Shown here: in pieces, positions 6,239 to 6,257 of the stretch
How positions within the stretch are numbered: position 1 is the stretch's first letter
Layout: each line of letters opens with the position of its first letter
DNA from: Methylocystaceae bacterium
Lineage (GTDB): Bacteria > Pseudomonadota > Alphaproteobacteria > Rhizobiales > Beijerinckiaceae
Assembly: GCA_003152255.1 (NCBI GenBank)
Contig: PLZT01000001.1
Coordinates: 1 to 6,257 of the forward strand
Direction: 5' to 3'
DNA: 6,257 nucleotides
Notes under the pieces: generated by a model
The model's input: the letters and a program-made list of their open reading frames with translations, nothing else
Databases searched by the model: none
Told to the model about the DNA's origin: nothing
Made by a program: the position numbers and the translations under genes

Positions 6239-6257
6239 CCCGTCTTATTCACCCGAC
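6239..6257. mobile_element. Terminal fragment of an insertion sequence (IS1380-like?), right copy
   Basis: CCCGTCTTATTCACCCGAC, running to the last base of the window, is the exact reverse complement of 21-39. The four bases before it are CTAG (6235-6238), again a palindrome containing TA, like TTAA beside the left copy. This is what two insertions of the same element at different 4-bp targets would give. The window therefore appears to end inside a repeated element, which may be why it ends here. Confidence 0.5.

Noticed and set aside
1..6257. The window as a small circular plasmid closed at its ends
   Set aside because: Joining the ends would only make a 19-bp inverted repeat around 20 bases. 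There is no overlap of identical same-strand sequence at the two ends, and no replication gene or origin is visible.

Overview
The window looks like an accessory or chromosomal segment of an alphaproteobacterium (Methylobacterium, Bradyrhizobium or Sphingomonas-like). It is GC-rich. Its two best promoter candidates match the alphaproteobacterial general stress sigma factor EcfG consensus exactly (GGAAC-N16/17-CGTT). Genus cannot be fixed from the sequence.

Layout. Positions 1-39 and 6239-6257 carry the same 19-bp sequence in opposite orientation. These are read as the outward-facing ends of two insertion sequence copies, possibly IS1380-like, lying mostly outside the window. Next to the left end is an orphan rho-independent terminator (64-95). 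An EcfG-type promoter (266-291) then precedes a gene for a 63-residue exported peptide (334-525). A second EcfG-type promoter (668-692) sits just upstream of a tight four-gene operon: GT4 glycosyltransferase (721-1827), GH65 glycoside phosphorylase (1824-4007), tandem universal stress protein (4004-4822) and beta-phosphoglucomutase-type HAD enzyme (4860-5645). The first three genes overlap by 4 bp at each junction and the fourth follows after 37 bp. A stem-loop directly follows the last stop codon.

How the genes work together (inference). GH65 phosphorylases split an alpha-glucoside such as trehalose, maltose or kojibiose with phosphate and release beta-glucose 1-phosphate. The HAD enzyme would convert this to glucose 6-phosphate. 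The GT4 enzyme may build or modify the glucoside, and the Usp protein marks a stress or dormancy context. With the EcfG promoter, this reads as a stress-induced module for making and/or recycling an alpha-glucoside. The exact sugar cannot be read from sequence alone.

The right-hand 600 bp is different. It has a short relic of a ParB-like protein on the + strand (5743-5877) and an unrecognised 109-residue gene on the - strand (5884-6213). That gene has a strong ribosome binding site, but the IS end begins 25 bp upstream of its start codon. This suggests a plasmid or integrative-element remnant disturbed by IS activity.
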